Positions 1 through 8,769 of a stretch of 64,000 bases of DNA are shown here, in pieces; the first letter of the stretch is position 1, and the number at the start of each line of letters is the position of its first letter. A model generated the notes under the pieces. The model was not told where the DNA came from, did not search any database, and saw only the letters and a program-made list of their open reading frames with translations. The position numbers and the translations under genes were made by a program. Source of the DNA: Massilia sp. WG5 (lineage in GTDB: Bacteria; Pseudomonadota; Gammaproteobacteria; Burkholderiales; Burkholderiaceae_D); the NCBI RefSeq assembly GCF_001412595.2, contig NZ_CP012640.2, positions 2,170,001 through 2,234,000 of the forward strand, written 5' to 3'.

Positions 1-142
1 CCTGGCCGGCGAGCCGATGGACGTGCTCGTGAACGGCTGCCTGATCGCCCAGGGCGAGGTGGTGGTCGTGAACGACAAGTTCGGTATCCGCCTCACCGAC
101 ATCATCACGCCATCCGAGCGCATCCGCAAACTGAATAAATGA
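1..142 (+). CDS. fliN: FliN, flagellar motor switch protein (3' end only)
   Basis: Partial gene cut by the window edge. The reading frame starts at base 2 and gives about 46 residues ending in a typical FliN/SpoA C-terminus ([12 protein letters not shown], then the [14 protein letters not shown] core and an [10 protein letters not shown] tail). FliN forms the lower part of the cytoplasmic C-ring and docks the export ATPase complex. The stop codon overlaps the start of fliO in an ATGA arrangement, which indicates translational coupling within a fliN-O-P-Q-R operon. Identification rests on this C-terminal match plus the neighbours. Confidence 0.9.
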   Translation, partial: LAGEPMDVLVNGCLIAQGEVVVVNDKFGIRLTDIITPSERIRKLNK

Positions 143-984
143 CGACCACCGCCCGCCTGCTGACCATCCTTGCCATTACGCTGCCCCTGGCCGCCTGCGC
201 GGCGCAGCCGGCGGCGCACAGCCAGGACCAGGTCGGCCAGGCGGGCGGCGCCGCCGCGGCGCCCGCTGCTGCAGCGGCCGCGCAGTCTTCTGCCATGCCG
301 TCTTCCACCGCGACGGCGCCGGCGATGGCGCCTCAGCCGCAATCTTCCGATAACGCCCGGACGCAGACCGCCACGCCGGCTGCGCAGCCGCGCCGGTCCG
401 CCGGTGCTGTCGGCGCGCCCCTTGCCGGCACTTCGGCTTCGCCCGCGCCTGCAGCAAGCGCGCCGGCAACGGAGCCGTCTGCCGTCCCCGCCGCGAATGC
501 CCCGGCCATGAACCCGGCCAGCCCCGACGCGCCCGAAACCACGGTCGGCGGCGGCGCCGCGAACCGCGTTCCCGCAAGTCCCGCCGCGGGTCCGGTCACG
601 ATGCCCTCCGGCTCGGCCACCGGCAGCCTGCTGCAGACCCTGCTCGCCCTGATCGTGGTGCTGGCCGTGCTCGGCGCCCTGGCCTGGTTCCTGAAGCGCT
701 ACGGCCCGAAGGCCGGCGGCGGCAGCGCCAACCTGCGCGTGGTCGGCGCCCTCAACCTCGGCGGGCGCGAACGCGTGCTGGTGGTCGAAGTCGGCAACCA
801 GTGGATCGTGGTGGGCGCCTCGCCCGGCCGCATCAACGCGCTGGCCACCATGCCGAAGCAGGACGGCGTGGACACCGGCGCCGGCGAAGGGCATGCTACC
901 CTTGCTCCGCACGGCGCAAATGCGGCGCAACCCGCGAACAGCTTCGCCGACTGGCTGAAGCAGACCATCGACAAACGTAAGTAA
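139..984 (+). CDS. fliO: FliO, flagellar export gate assembly protein with long Ala/Pro-rich N-terminal region
   Basis: 281 residues. The conserved FliO part is C-terminal: a membrane helix at about 164-185 followed by the small cytoplasmic domain ([22 protein letters not shown], about 205-226). FliO helps assemble the FliP/FliQ/FliR gate. The N-terminus is a hydrophobic signal ending in a lipobox-like LAAC with Cys20, followed by roughly 135 residues almost entirely Ala, Pro, Ser and Thr, so the protein is about twice the length of many FliO proteins. The predicted order is exported N-terminal tail, one membrane helix, cytoplasmic domain. The start overlaps the fliN stop and the stop abuts fliP. 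FliO is poorly conserved, so assignment leans on position between fliN and fliP. Confidence 0.87.
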   Translation: MTTTARLLTILAITLPLAACAAQPAAHSQDQVGQAGGAAAAPAAAAAAQSSAMPSSTATAPAMAPQPQSSDNARTQTATPAAQPRRSAGAVGAPLAGTSASPAPAASAPATEPSAVPAANAPAMNPASPDAPETTVGGGAANRVPASPAAGPVTMPSGSATGSLLQTLLALIVVLAVLGALAWFLKRYGPKAGGGSANLRVVGALNLGGRERVLVVEVGNQWIVVGASPGRINALATMPKQDGVDTGAGEGHATLAPHGANAAQPANSFADWLKQTIDKRK

Positions 985-1737
985 ATGCGCAAACAAAGAA
1001 TCCTGCTGGCGGCGGGCTTGATCGGCCTGTCGCTGGCCGCCGCCGCAGCTGCAATCGCAGCGCCCGCCATCCCCGCCTTCACCACCAGCCCCGCGCCGGG
1101 TGGCGGCACCGCGTATTCGCTGCCGGTCCAGACCCTGCTCCTGATGACGGCGCTGACCTTCATCCCGGCGGCGCTGCTGATGATGACGAGTTTTACCCGC
1201 ATCATCATCGTGCTGTCGCTGCTGCGCCAGGCGCTCGGCACCCAGACCGCGCCGCCGAACCAGGTGATGGTCGGGCTGGCCCTGTTCCTGACCCTGTTCG
1301 TGATGGGCCCGACGTTCGACCGCATCTACACCGAAGCCTATGTGCCGCTGCAGGAAAACCGCATCCAGATGGGCGAGGCGATGGACAAGGCCGCCGCGCC
1401 CCTGAAGGGCTTCATGCTGAAGCAGACCCGCCAGTCGGACCTGGCGCTGTTCGTGAAGATCTCGCGCACGCCGGCGCTGCAGGGCCCGGAAGACGTGCCG
1501 CTGCGGGTGCTGATCCCCTCCTTCATCACGAGCGAACTGAAGACCGCGTTCCAGATCGGCTTCGCGATCTTCATCCCCTTCCTCATCATCGACATGGTGG
1601 TCGCGTCGGTGCTGATGTCGATGGGTATGATGATGATGTCGCCGGCGGTGATCTCGCTGCCGTTCAAGCTGATGCTGTTCGTGCTGGTCGACGGCTGGCA
1701 GCTGCTGCTGGGTTCCCTGTCTCAAAGTTTCAATTAG
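985..1737 (+). CDS. fliP: FliP, flagellar type III export gate protein
   Basis: 250 residues, usual length. A signal peptide at 1-26 (rich in Leu and Ala) is followed by the FliP core: [34 protein letters not shown] at the first membrane region, the [21 protein letters not shown] segment, and the C-terminal hairpin with [15 protein letters not shown] and [14 protein letters not shown]. FliP forms the pentameric core of the export gate in the inner membrane, together with FliQ and FliR. The ATG directly follows the fliO stop. No anomalies seen. Confidence 0.97.
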   Translation: MRKQRILLAAGLIGLSLAAAAAAIAAPAIPAFTTSPAPGGGTAYSLPVQTLLLMTALTFIPAALLMMTSFTRIIIVLSLLRQALGTQTAPPNQVMVGLALFLTLFVMGPTFDRIYTEAYVPLQENRIQMGEAMDKAAAPLKGFMLKQTRQSDLALFVKISRTPALQGPEDVPLRVLIPSFITSELKTAFQIGFAIFIPFLIIDMVVASVLMSMGMMMMSPAVISLPFKLMLFVLVDGWQLLLGSLSQSFN

Positions 1738-1763
1738 CCAGAGCTTCAATTAAGGATAAGAGC

Positions 1764-2033
1764 ATGACTCCGGAAAGCGTCATCGCGATGGGCCGCACGG
1801 CCATGGAAGTCACCCTGATGGTGTCGGCGCCGCTGCTGCTGGTGGCCCTGATCATCGGCCTGGTGGTCAGCATCTTCCAGGCCGCCACCCAGATCAACGA
1901 GCAGACCCTGTCCTTCATCCCCAAGCTGGTCGGCGTGTTCGTCGCGCTGGTGCTGGCCGGCCCGTGGATGCTGACCGTGATGACCGACTACATGCGAAGC
2001 GTATTCACCGGGATCCCCGGATTGATCGGTTGA
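1764..2033 (+). CDS. fliQ: FliQ, flagellar export gate protein
   Basis: 89 residues with two membrane helices (about 15-40 and 50-75) and the family sequence QAATQINEQTLSFIPKL between them. FliQ packs around the FliP5-FliR1 core of the export gate. A good Shine-Dalgarno (AAGGA) lies about 9 bases upstream of the ATG, in the 26-base gap after fliP. Length and sequence are standard. Confidence 0.97.
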   Translation: MTPESVIAMGRTAMEVTLMVSAPLLLVALIIGLVVSIFQAATQINEQTLSFIPKLVGVFVALVLAGPWMLTVMTDYMRSVFTGIPGLIG

Positions 2034-2043
2034 TTTCCTGCAT

Positions 2044-2883
2044 ATGATCAGCTTTACCACGACCGAGCTGTATGCCTGGATCGGGGGCCTGCTGTGGCCC
2101 CTGACGCGCATCCTCGGCCTGGTGACGGCCGCACCGGTGTTCGGCAATACCGGCGTGCCGATGCTGATCAAGCTGAGCCTGGGCGTGCTGCTGGCGGCGA
2201 TCGTCGCACCGACCATCCCGAACATCCCTGCGGTCGACCCGACCTCCTGGGCCGGCATCCTGATCCTGGGCCAGGAAACCCTGATCGGCGTCTCGATGGG
2301 CTTCGCGATGCGCCTGGTGTTCGCCGCCATCGAATTCGCCGGCGAGGTCGCCAGCTCGACCATGGGCCTGGGCTTCGCCTCCTTCTTCGACCCCGCCACG
2401 GCCGGCCGCACCTCGGCCATCAGCCAGTTCCTGGCGCTGGTCGCGACCATGGCCTTCCTGGCCATGAACGCCCACCTGGTGCTGGTGCAGGCCCTGGTCG
2501 AGAGCTTCTTTACCCTGCCGATCTCGGCCACCCCGATGTCGCTGGCGGCGCCGCTGGAGATGGTGCGCTGGGGCGGCCGCATCTTCTCGGCCGGCCTGCA
2601 GATCGGCATGCCGATCATCGCCGCCATGCTGGTCACCAATATCGCGCTTGCCATCCTGACCCGCGCCGCACCGCAGCTGAACCTGTTCGGCATCGGCTTC
2701 CCGATCACGCTGGGCGCGGGCTTCCTGGTGATCAGCCTGACCCTGCCCTACCTCGGCACGCCGCTGCAGAACCTGTTCAACCAGGGGATCGAGGCCAGCC
2801 GCAGGATCCCACGCACCGGCGGCGAGCGGCCGGGGCAGCCAAGGCCGCCGGCGCCGCCGGCGTCGCTTGCGCCGGTGGGCTGA
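2044..2883 (+). CDS. fliR: FliR, flagellar export gate protein
   Basis: 279 residues, multi-pass membrane protein. Recognisable FliR segments are the N-terminal LLWPLTRILGLVTAAPVFGN, GFAMRLVFAAIEFAGEVASSTMGLGFASFFDP in the middle and PQLNLFGIGFPITLGAGFLVI near the C-terminus. FliR contributes the single asymmetric subunit of the FliPQR gate. The last 25 or so residues are a Pro/Gly/Ala-rich tail (after residue ~255) of no known role. It begins 10 bases after fliQ and ends the plus-strand fli operon here; the next genes are convergent. Confidence 0.96.
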   Translation: MISFTTTELYAWIGGLLWPLTRILGLVTAAPVFGNTGVPMLIKLSLGVLLAAIVAPTIPNIPAVDPTSWAGILILGQETLIGVSMGFAMRLVFAAIEFAGEVASSTMGLGFASFFDPATAGRTSAISQFLALVATMAFLAMNAHLVLVQALVESFFTLPISATPMSLAAPLEMVRWGGRIFSAGLQIGMPIIAAMLVTNIALAILTRAAPQLNLFGIGFPITLGAGFLVISLTLPYLGTPLQNLFNQGIEASRRIPRTGGERPGQPRPPAPPASLAPVG

Positions 2884-2888
2884 TCCGG

Positions 2889-3416
2889 CTAGTGCCGCGC
2901 GCGCAGCAGCTCCACGAGCTCGCCCAGCTTCGACTCGATCGCGCGCAGCACGACCATCTGCTCGTCCTCCTTGCCGCCCTGCTGCGGATGGCGCAGGGCT
3001 TCGCGCGCCCGCATGATCTGCGCGCGGAAGGCCTGGGCATCGATGATGCCGGTCAGGTGCATGTCCGATGCCTGCCCGGCGCTGTGTCCGGCGGTTTCGA
3101 ATTTCAGGGTGCTGAGGTTGAAGTGCCGCAGGATCGGCCCCTCGACGAAGGTCACGTCCTGGATATTCTCGAGCGGAATGGTCTTTTCCGTCGTCACCAG
3201 GATGCCCTTGCGAAAACGGATGTGGCGCTCGCCCAGCTGGCATTCGAGCCGGTCGAAATAATGCTGGGCCCACCAGCGGCCGACGCCCAGGAACCAGACG
3301 ATGGCCAGCGGAATGCCGACCACCGTGCACATCATGCTGATGCCAATTTTCATGACCAGGAAGGGTTTGATCAGCGGATTGAATCGCGCGCGAATGACGA
3401 TGGGATCGGATGTCAT
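2889..3416 (-). CDS. PH-domain (bacterial PH, YdbS-like) membrane protein
   Basis: 175 residues from the ATG at 3416. The N-terminus (MTSDPIVIRARFNPLIK) is followed by a membrane region at about 18-45 and then a bacterial pleckstrin-homology-like beta domain (CQLGERHIRFRKGILVTTEKTIPLENIQDV), typical of the bPH_2/YdbS family. The C-terminal 40 residues are helical and charged (RAREALRHPQQGGKEDEQ). Function in this family is unknown; membrane association is likely. An upstream extension to 3521 is open but starts in sequence without family character, so I use 3416. No convincing Shine-Dalgarno is seen. Its stop lies 5 bases from the convergent fliR stop. Confidence 0.8.
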   Translation of the reverse strand: MTSDPIVIRARFNPLIKPFLVMKIGISMMCTVVGIPLAIVWFLGVGRWWAQHYFDRLECQLGERHIRFRKGILVTTEKTIPLENIQDVTFVEGPILRHFNLSTLKFETAGHSAGQASDMHLTGIIDAQAFRAQIMRAREALRHPQQGGKEDEQMVVLRAIESKLGELVELLRARH

Positions 3417-3512
3417 GGCTTGGAGAAAAATAAAGTGTTCTCCAGTGTATGCCAGCGGCGGCAAAGCCAGTAGATTAGTCGACTTCGCAGCCACGTTCGG
3501 GAAGGACGACTC

Positions 3513-3683
3513 ATGCCTCACTCAGCCATCGCGTCCGCCTGCGACGAACTCGCCGAGCGCCGGATACCGGGCCTGCTGGACGTCATCAGGGAAGCGGGAT
3601 GCATGTGCAGGCATCTCGAGTTCGATCAGACTCCGCAAAAGCATCTGTACGTGGTCGTCCAACGGCCGGTTGCGGTGCGCTGA
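3513..3683 (+). CDS. Possible small protein, 56 residues
   Basis: A small open frame with ATG at 3513, preceded by a GAAGGA Shine-Dalgarno-like stretch at 6-8 bases. The product (MPHSAIASACDELAERRI...) has a predicted amphipathic helical start and three cysteines. It runs divergently from the PH-domain gene and its last 98 bases lie antisense to the C-terminal tail of the ABC transporter gene. I do not recognise it. The only support is the ribosome binding site and protein-like composition in an otherwise empty gap, so it may be spurious. Confidence 0.3.
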   Translation: MPHSAIASACDELAERRIPGLLDVIREAGCMCRHLEFDQTPQKHLYVVVQRPVAVR

Positions 3684-5463
3684 CGCTGACGCTGACGGGC
3701 GCTTCGGCGGGGGCTTCGTCGAATTCATAGGTGCCGGCGTCATGGACCTCCCATGCGCCGTCGCCCATCAGGTGCAGCACGTGGGTGTGGTGGCGCAGCA
3801 CCGCGGGGCGGTGGGCGATGCTGATCAGGGTGGTGCCGCTGGCGCGCAGGCGGCTGTAGAGCGAGGCTTCGTTGCCGCTGTCGAGCGCGCTGGTGGCTTC
3901 GTCCAGGATGACGATCTCCGGCTTGTGCACCAGCACGCGGCCGAAGGCCAGGCGCTGCTGCTCGCCCACCGACAACAGCTTGTCCCAGTCGCGCACGGCG
4001 TCCAGGCCACCCACACGCCCGGCCAGGTTCGGCAGGTGCACCTGCTCCAGGATCTCCAGCAGCTGCTCGTCGCTCAGGGATGAATCCGCGCTGGGGTAGA
4101 TGAGCTGGCTGCGCAGCGTGCCCTGCTGCAGGTAGGGCTGCTGGGGCAGGAAGAAGAAATCCTCCAGCGGCGGATGATGGATGGTGCCGCTGCCGTCATG
4201 CCACAGGCCGGCGATCGCCCGCAGCAACGAGCTTTTGCCGCAGCCGCTGTCGCCGGTGATGAGCAGCGCATCGCCCGCTTCCAGGCTCAGGCTCAGTTCC
4301 TTGATGAGCACCCGGTCGGATTGCGGCGGATGCAGGGTCAGGGATTCCAGCGCCAGATGCTGGCCCGGACGGGTCTGGATGCGCGCTTGCGCGCCCCCGG
4401 TCGCGTCCGCGGACGCCGCCTCCGGCAGGACCAGGTTGGACAGCGCCTTCAGGCGGTCGATGCCGGCGACGAAGCGGCTCAGGCTCTCGAAGTTATCGAC
4501 GATCACGCCCACCGCGCCGAGCACCGCGGTAAAGGCGCCGGTCGCCTGGATCGCCCGCCCCACTTCGAGCTCGCCCGACAGGACGCCATTCGCCAGGATC
4601 ACGCCCGGCAGCACCAGGGTCAGCTGGCTGAAGCTGCGCTGGAAGAAGTTCAGGGAGCGCTGTTTCCGGATCAGCCTGGCGAAGTTATTGATGACCTTGT
4701 CGAGCTTCCTGTCGATGTGCGCGCGCTCCTGCGCTTCGCCGCGGTAGAACGCGATCGACTCGGCATTTTCACGCACGCGCATCAGGCTGAAGCGGAAATC
4801 CGCCTCGCGCCGCAGCTGCCAGAAATTCAGGTGGATCAGCGGCGTACCGAATACCCAGAGGGCGACGACGGTGCCCAGCAGCGCGTACACCGCCAGCACG
4901 CCGACCAGCAGGTGGGATATCGACCACAGCACGGCGCTGAAGGCCACCAGCTGCATGAGCGAGCCCAGGAAGATCAGCAGGAAGTTGATGGACCGGCCGG
5001 TGAAGGTATTGATGTCTTCGCTGATGCGCTGGTCGGGGTTGTCGATTTCGCTGTCGGACCCGAGTTCGTAGTACTTGCGCCCTTTCAGGTAGCCGTCGAG
5101 GAAACGGCCGGTCAGCCAGCGCCGCCACTGGTTGGCGAAGACATCGCGCATGTAGTAGTAGAACGCGTAGGTCGGGACCGCGAACGCCAGGATGAACAGG
5201 CAGGCCCGCACCGATGTCCAGAAGCGGCCGCCATCCTTGGCCGCCAGCGCCGAGGTCATTTCGCCCGACTGGTCGTTCAGCATGACGGCCAGCCGGGTGT
5301 CGACCAGCATCAGCACGATCAGGAGCAGCAGCAGGAGCCAGGCCTTCTTCCGCTCCTCCCCCAGCCAGTACGGCTTCGCCACATTGACAAATTGCTTCCA
5401 TGCAGCCAGGGACAAGGGGGCTGTGCGGCGTTTGGCGGTATTCGCTGAAGTCGGCGTAGTCAT
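3586..5463 (-). CDS. SbmA/YddA-like ABC transporter, fused permease and ATPase
   Basis: About 625 residues. The N-terminal half is a membrane domain of the SbmA/BacA/YddA type (membrane helices in roughly 40-300; conserved WRRWLTGRFLDGYLKGRKYYEL and NPDQRISEDINTFT). The C-terminal half is an ABC ATPase with Walker A GDSGCGKSS (about 405-413), signature SVGEQQRLAFGR, Walker B IVILDEATSALD and H-loop ISIAHR. Members move peptides, vitamin B12-like compounds or long-chain lipids; the substrate here is unknown. A 50-residue low-complexity tail (Ala/Pro/Val/Ser) follows the ATPase. The ATG at 5463 has GGAGG only one base upstream; a GTG at 5484 is the alternative. It lies 65 bases downstream of flgL on the same strand. 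Confidence 0.85.
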   Translation of the reverse strand: MTTPTSANTAKRRTAPLSLAAWKQFVNVAKPYWLGEERKKAWLLLLLLIVLMLVDTRLAVMLNDQSGEMTSALAAKDGGRFWTSVRACLFILAFAVPTYAFYYYMRDVFANQWRRWLTGRFLDGYLKGRKYYELGSDSEIDNPDQRISEDINTFTGRSINFLLIFLGSLMQLVAFSAVLWSISHLLVGVLAVYALLGTVVALWVFGTPLIHLNFWQLRREADFRFSLMRVRENAESIAFYRGEAQERAHIDRKLDKVINNFARLIRKQRSLNFFQRSFSQLTLVLPGVILANGVLSGELEVGRAIQATGAFTAVLGAVGVIVDNFESLSRFVAGIDRLKALSNLVLPEAASADATGGAQARIQTRPGQHLALESLTLHPPQSDRVLIKELSLSLEAGDALLITGDSGCGKSSLLRAIAGLWHDGSGTIHHPPLEDFFFLPQQPYLQQGTLRSQLIYPSADSSLSDEQLLEILEQVHLPNLAGRVGGLDAVRDWDKLLSVGEQQRLAFGRVLVHKPEIVILDEATSALDSGNEASLYSRLRASGTTLISIAHRPAVLRHHTHVLHLMGDGAWEVHDAGTYEFDEAPAEAPVSVSVSAPQPAVGRPRTDAFAESDRTRDACTCIPLP

Positions 5464-5528
5464 GCCTCCAGAATACGTCCGCACCCGAGGCCGCTCAGTG
5501 CGGCAACAGACATAGCATTCCGGAACGA

Positions 5529-6761
5529 TTAGCTTATGTAATTGAACAACGACAAGCCCGACATCGTCTTGAAGGACATCTGCGCCGCCTGCAGGGTCTG
5601 CTGCTGCTGCGAGAACAGCGAGATCGCCTTCACCATGTCCAGGTCCTGCAGGTTGCTCAGGGTGGTCTGGTACTGGACGTTGAGGTCGTCGCCGGTACTG
5701 TCGAGGTTGTCGAGTTCCTTCATGCGCGCGCCCACCGAGGCCTGCACGGTCAGCACATTGTCCAGCGCGTTCTTCATGTTCGCACCTGCGCTGGCCAGGC
5801 CATTCGCCAGGGCCGCCTTGCCGGTCGCGCCATCGGCCGGGGCGCGCAGGGTGTTGATCAGGTTCGTGATGGTGGTGAACACCGACTGCTTCGCGCTCGG
5901 CGCGGTGCTGAAGGTATCGCCATCGGCGGGTGCGCCCTTGATGTCCATCGACATGCCGGCGAAGGCGATGCTGGCGCCTTCGGTGTAAGGCTGGTCCGTC
6001 GGCAGGGTCGGGTCCGGCGTCGCCGCCGACGGGTCGGTGACCGAGTAGGTGGTCACCGCGGGGGTGCCGGCCACCTTGAAGGTGATCTGGTAGTCGTGGC
6101 CGGTCAATTTACTGCTGTCGACCACCGCGCCCGGCGAAATGATGCCCGCGCCCTTGTTGTTGCTGCCCGCGGCGGTCGTGAAGCTGCCGTTGCCGGTCGG
6201 GATGGCTTCGAAGATGGCGCTTCCGGTTTCGCTGATCGCCATCTTGCGCGACGAGCCGACCTGCAGCATGCGCTGGCCCTGGTCGCCCTGGTAGGAAGCG
6301 CCGGTCGCGGTCTTCGAGAACGGCTGGGTGGTCGAGGCGTAGCCCGAGAACAGGTAACCGCCGGTGCCGTCGGCGGTGTTGGCCAGGCCCATCAGGTCGG
6401 TCAGGCGACCTTCGAGTTCGGTCGCCAGGGCTGCGCGGTTGCTGGCGTCGTAGCCGCCGTTGCCGGCGGTGACGATCAGGGTCTGGATGTCCTGGACCTG
6501 CCCGCTCACGTCCTGCAGCGTCTTGTCCACCAGCGACAGCGAGGCGTTCGCATTGCTGCGGTTGGTGCCGAACTGCGTGTTCATCGACTGCGACTGCGTG
6601 ACCTCGAGCGCGCGCGCGGTCGCGATCGGATCGTCCGCCGCGGTCAGGTTGCGCTTGTTGGTCGACAGCTGCATCTGGGTCTTGGCCATCTGGCTCTGCA
6701 GCGTGTTCAGCTGGGTGGTGCCGGCGTTGTAGATCGCGTTGGTGCTGATGCGAAGGACCAT
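5529..6761 (-). CDS. flgL: FlgL, hook-filament junction protein (HAP3)
   Basis: 410 residues. The flagellin-like N-terminus (MVLRISTNAIYNAGTTQLNT, DDPIATARALEV) and C-terminal helix (LQDLDMVKAISLFSQQQQTLQAAQMSF) are characteristic of FlgL, with a variable middle domain. It joins the hook-associated protein FlgK to the filament and is secreted through the flagellar export apparatus. It starts 14 bases after flgK, so the two are co-transcribed, most likely from the sigma28 promoter upstream of flgK. Confidence 0.97.
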   Translation of the reverse strand: MVLRISTNAIYNAGTTQLNTLQSQMAKTQMQLSTNKRNLTAADDPIATARALEVTQSQSMNTQFGTNRSNANASLSLVDKTLQDVSGQVQDIQTLIVTAGNGGYDASNRAALATELEGRLTDLMGLANTADGTGGYLFSGYASTTQPFSKTATGASYQGDQGQRMLQVGSSRKMAISETGSAIFEAIPTGNGSFTTAAGSNNKGAGIISPGAVVDSSKLTGHDYQITFKVAGTPAVTTYSVTDPSAATPDPTLPTDQPYTEGASIAFAGMSMDIKGAPADGDTFSTAPSAKQSVFTTITNLINTLRAPADGATGKAALANGLASAGANMKNALDNVLTVQASVGARMKELDNLDSTGDDLNVQYQTTLSNLQDLDMVKAISLFSQQQQTLQAAQMSFKTMSGLSLFNYIS

Positions 6762-6775
6762 GGTTCAAAACTCCC

Positions 6776-8716
6776 TTATTGCGCGATCTGCAGCAGCGCG
6801 TTGAAGATCGTGTCCGCCACCTGCATCACCTTGCCGGCCGCCTGGTAGGCCTGCTGGTACTTCAGCAGGTTGGCCGCCTCCTCGTCCAGGTTCACGCCCG
6901 AGACGTTTTCCGCCGCCTTGCTGGCCTGGTCCAGCTGGGCCGCGCTGGCTTCGGAATTGACCTGCACTTCGCGGGTCTTGTTGCCGATCGCGCTGACGAC
7001 GTGGGCATAGGCCGACTGGTAGGTCGCGCTGCCGTTCTCGAGGATGTTCTTCGACTGCAGGTCGCCCAGCAGGCTGGCGTTGCGGGTGTCGCCGACGCCG
7101 GTGTTGTGGGCGATGGTGAAGGTGTCGCCTTCCTGCGGCGCGCCGCTCATCGAAAAACTGATGCCGGCCACCGTATAGGTCGCGCCGTCCTGGAACGGGA
7201 CCGGGTCGCCGATGGGGATGGGCTGGTCCTTGCCGCCCACCGTCATCGTCACCTGTTGCCCTGCCGGCAGGCCGGTCAGATTGCCCGATACGATCTTGAT
7301 ATCGATCTTGGCGCCGGCGGCCAGCGGCGAGGCCAGGTAGGCCTGGGTGACCGAACCTTCGCTGATCTTGGCGGTGCCGGTGTTGGACAGCGGGATGCTG
7401 GTGGCGATCGGCGCGCCGGCCGCGACCTGCGAGACGTCGCTCAGCGCCAGCTTCAGGCCGGCGGCGCCGTTGATGGTCGGGCGTACCAGGAAGTTATCGC
7501 CGGCCGCGACCTTGGTCCCGGTGATCGAATAGGACATGCCGTCGATCACCTGCGGATTGGTGGTGATATCGTAGGGCTGGTTATCCGACAGGCGGATCAC
7601 CTGGTAGTTGGAGCCGTTGTACTGGACCTTGTAGTCGCTGGTGGTCAGCTTGGTGGCGTCGCTCACGGTGGCGACGATCTTGGTATCGGTGGTCGGGTTG
7701 TTGTTGACGTTCTTGGTGACCTCGGCCGGCGTCACCGTGAAGAAGTCGCCGCCCGGATTGCCGTTGGCGTCCAGGCCCAGGTGGTGCTGGTCGTTGAAGG
7801 TCTGCGCCAGGCCCAGGGCGATGCGGCCCAGCGAATTCTGGGCCAGGTCGAGCGACTTGGTGCGGAATTCCAGTACCCCGCCCAGGGCGCCGCCGGTCAG
7901 CGCGCTCTCCGGCAGCGGCGACAGCTTGCCCCCGGTCTCGTAGCCGACCGTGATGCGGGTCTGGTCGGTCGGCGAGTTCATGGCCACCAGCTGGAAGTTG
8001 TTCGAACCGACCACCAGCGGCTGGCCGTTGCCGATCGAGACCGTCAGCATATTGTTATCGCCCGGCATGACAGTCGCCTTGACCTGCTTGTTCAGGTCCA
8101 TGATCAGCTGGTCGCGCTTGTCGACCAGGTCGTTCGGCAGGTTCAGGCTGTCGCCCGCGGACAGCTTGCCGATCTGGTCGTTCAGCTTGGCGATCTGCGA
8201 GGCATAGGTGTTGACCAGGTTGACGCTGGAGGTGACCTGGGTGTTCACGCCCTGGCGGATCTCTTCCAGGCGCCCGTTCATGCTCTGGAAGCGCGCGGCC
8301 AGGGTGTCGGCCGAGCTCAGCAGCGCGCCGCGCGAGGGCACGCCGGCGCGGTCGCCGGTCAGGTTCTGCACCGCCGAGAAGAAGTCCTGCAGCGCCGGCG
8401 ACAGGCCGGACGTGGTGTCGGCCAGCAGGTTGTCGATCTGGCTGACCTGGGCTGCGTAGGCATCCAGCCCGCTGCTCGACGCCTGGGCGGTGCGCACCTG
8501 GGCGTTCAGGAACTCGTCCGAATAGCGCTTGACCTGGGCGATCTGGGTGCCGGTACCGATGAATCCATTGCTGCCCCCCATCGAGATCGACGTTTCCTGC
8601 ACCACCGCCTGGCGGCTGTAGCCCGCCACGTTCGCGTTGGTGATGTTGTTGCCGGTCGTCGCCAGCGCCGCCTGGGCGGCGTACAAACCGGACTTGCCGA
8701 TGCTAAGGAGGGACAT
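6776..8716 (-). CDS. flgK: FlgK, hook-associated protein 1
   Basis: 646 residues. The N-terminus has the axial-protein helix MSLLSIGKSGLYAAQAAL with ATTGNNITNANVAGYSRQ, and the C-terminus has the NLDEEAANLLKYQQAYQAAGKVMQVAD heptad helix found in all flagellar axial proteins. FlgK sits at the hook tip and with FlgL connects hook to filament. The ATG is preceded by AGACAGGAAA. A sigma28-type promoter lies about 30-50 bases upstream, overlapping the flgJ stop, which fits late (class 3) expression. Confidence 0.97.
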   Translation of the reverse strand: MSLLSIGKSGLYAAQAALATTGNNITNANVAGYSRQAVVQETSISMGGSNGFIGTGTQIAQVKRYSDEFLNAQVRTAQASSSGLDAYAAQVSQIDNLLADTTSGLSPALQDFFSAVQNLTGDRAGVPSRGALLSSADTLAARFQSMNGRLEEIRQGVNTQVTSSVNLVNTYASQIAKLNDQIGKLSAGDSLNLPNDLVDKRDQLIMDLNKQVKATVMPGDNNMLTVSIGNGQPLVVGSNNFQLVAMNSPTDQTRITVGYETGGKLSPLPESALTGGALGGVLEFRTKSLDLAQNSLGRIALGLAQTFNDQHHLGLDANGNPGGDFFTVTPAEVTKNVNNNPTTDTKIVATVSDATKLTTSDYKVQYNGSNYQVIRLSDNQPYDITTNPQVIDGMSYSITGTKVAAGDNFLVRPTINGAAGLKLALSDVSQVAAGAPIATSIPLSNTGTAKISEGSVTQAYLASPLAAGAKIDIKIVSGNLTGLPAGQQVTMTVGGKDQPIPIGDPVPFQDGATYTVAGISFSMSGAPQEGDTFTIAHNTGVGDTRNASLLGDLQSKNILENGSATYQSAYAHVVSAIGNKTREVQVNSEASAAQLDQASKAAENVSGVNLDEEAANLLKYQQAYQAAGKVMQVADTIFNALLQIAQ

Positions 8717-8742
8717 GTGCTGTTTTCCTGTCTACTTTATTG

Positions 8743-8769
8743 TTGTCGGCACAATGCGCAAAAACTTTA
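8743..8769 (-). promoter_or_regulatory. Sigma28 (FliA) promoter for flgK-flgL
   Basis: On the minus strand the sequence reads TAAA, 15 bases, then GCCGACAA, one base from the FliA consensus TAAA-N15-GCCGATAA. The -35 part overlaps the flgJ stop codon at 8767. The location directly before flgK agrees with the known late timing of hook-associated proteins; fliA itself is encoded at 28985-29704. Confidence 0.85.
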
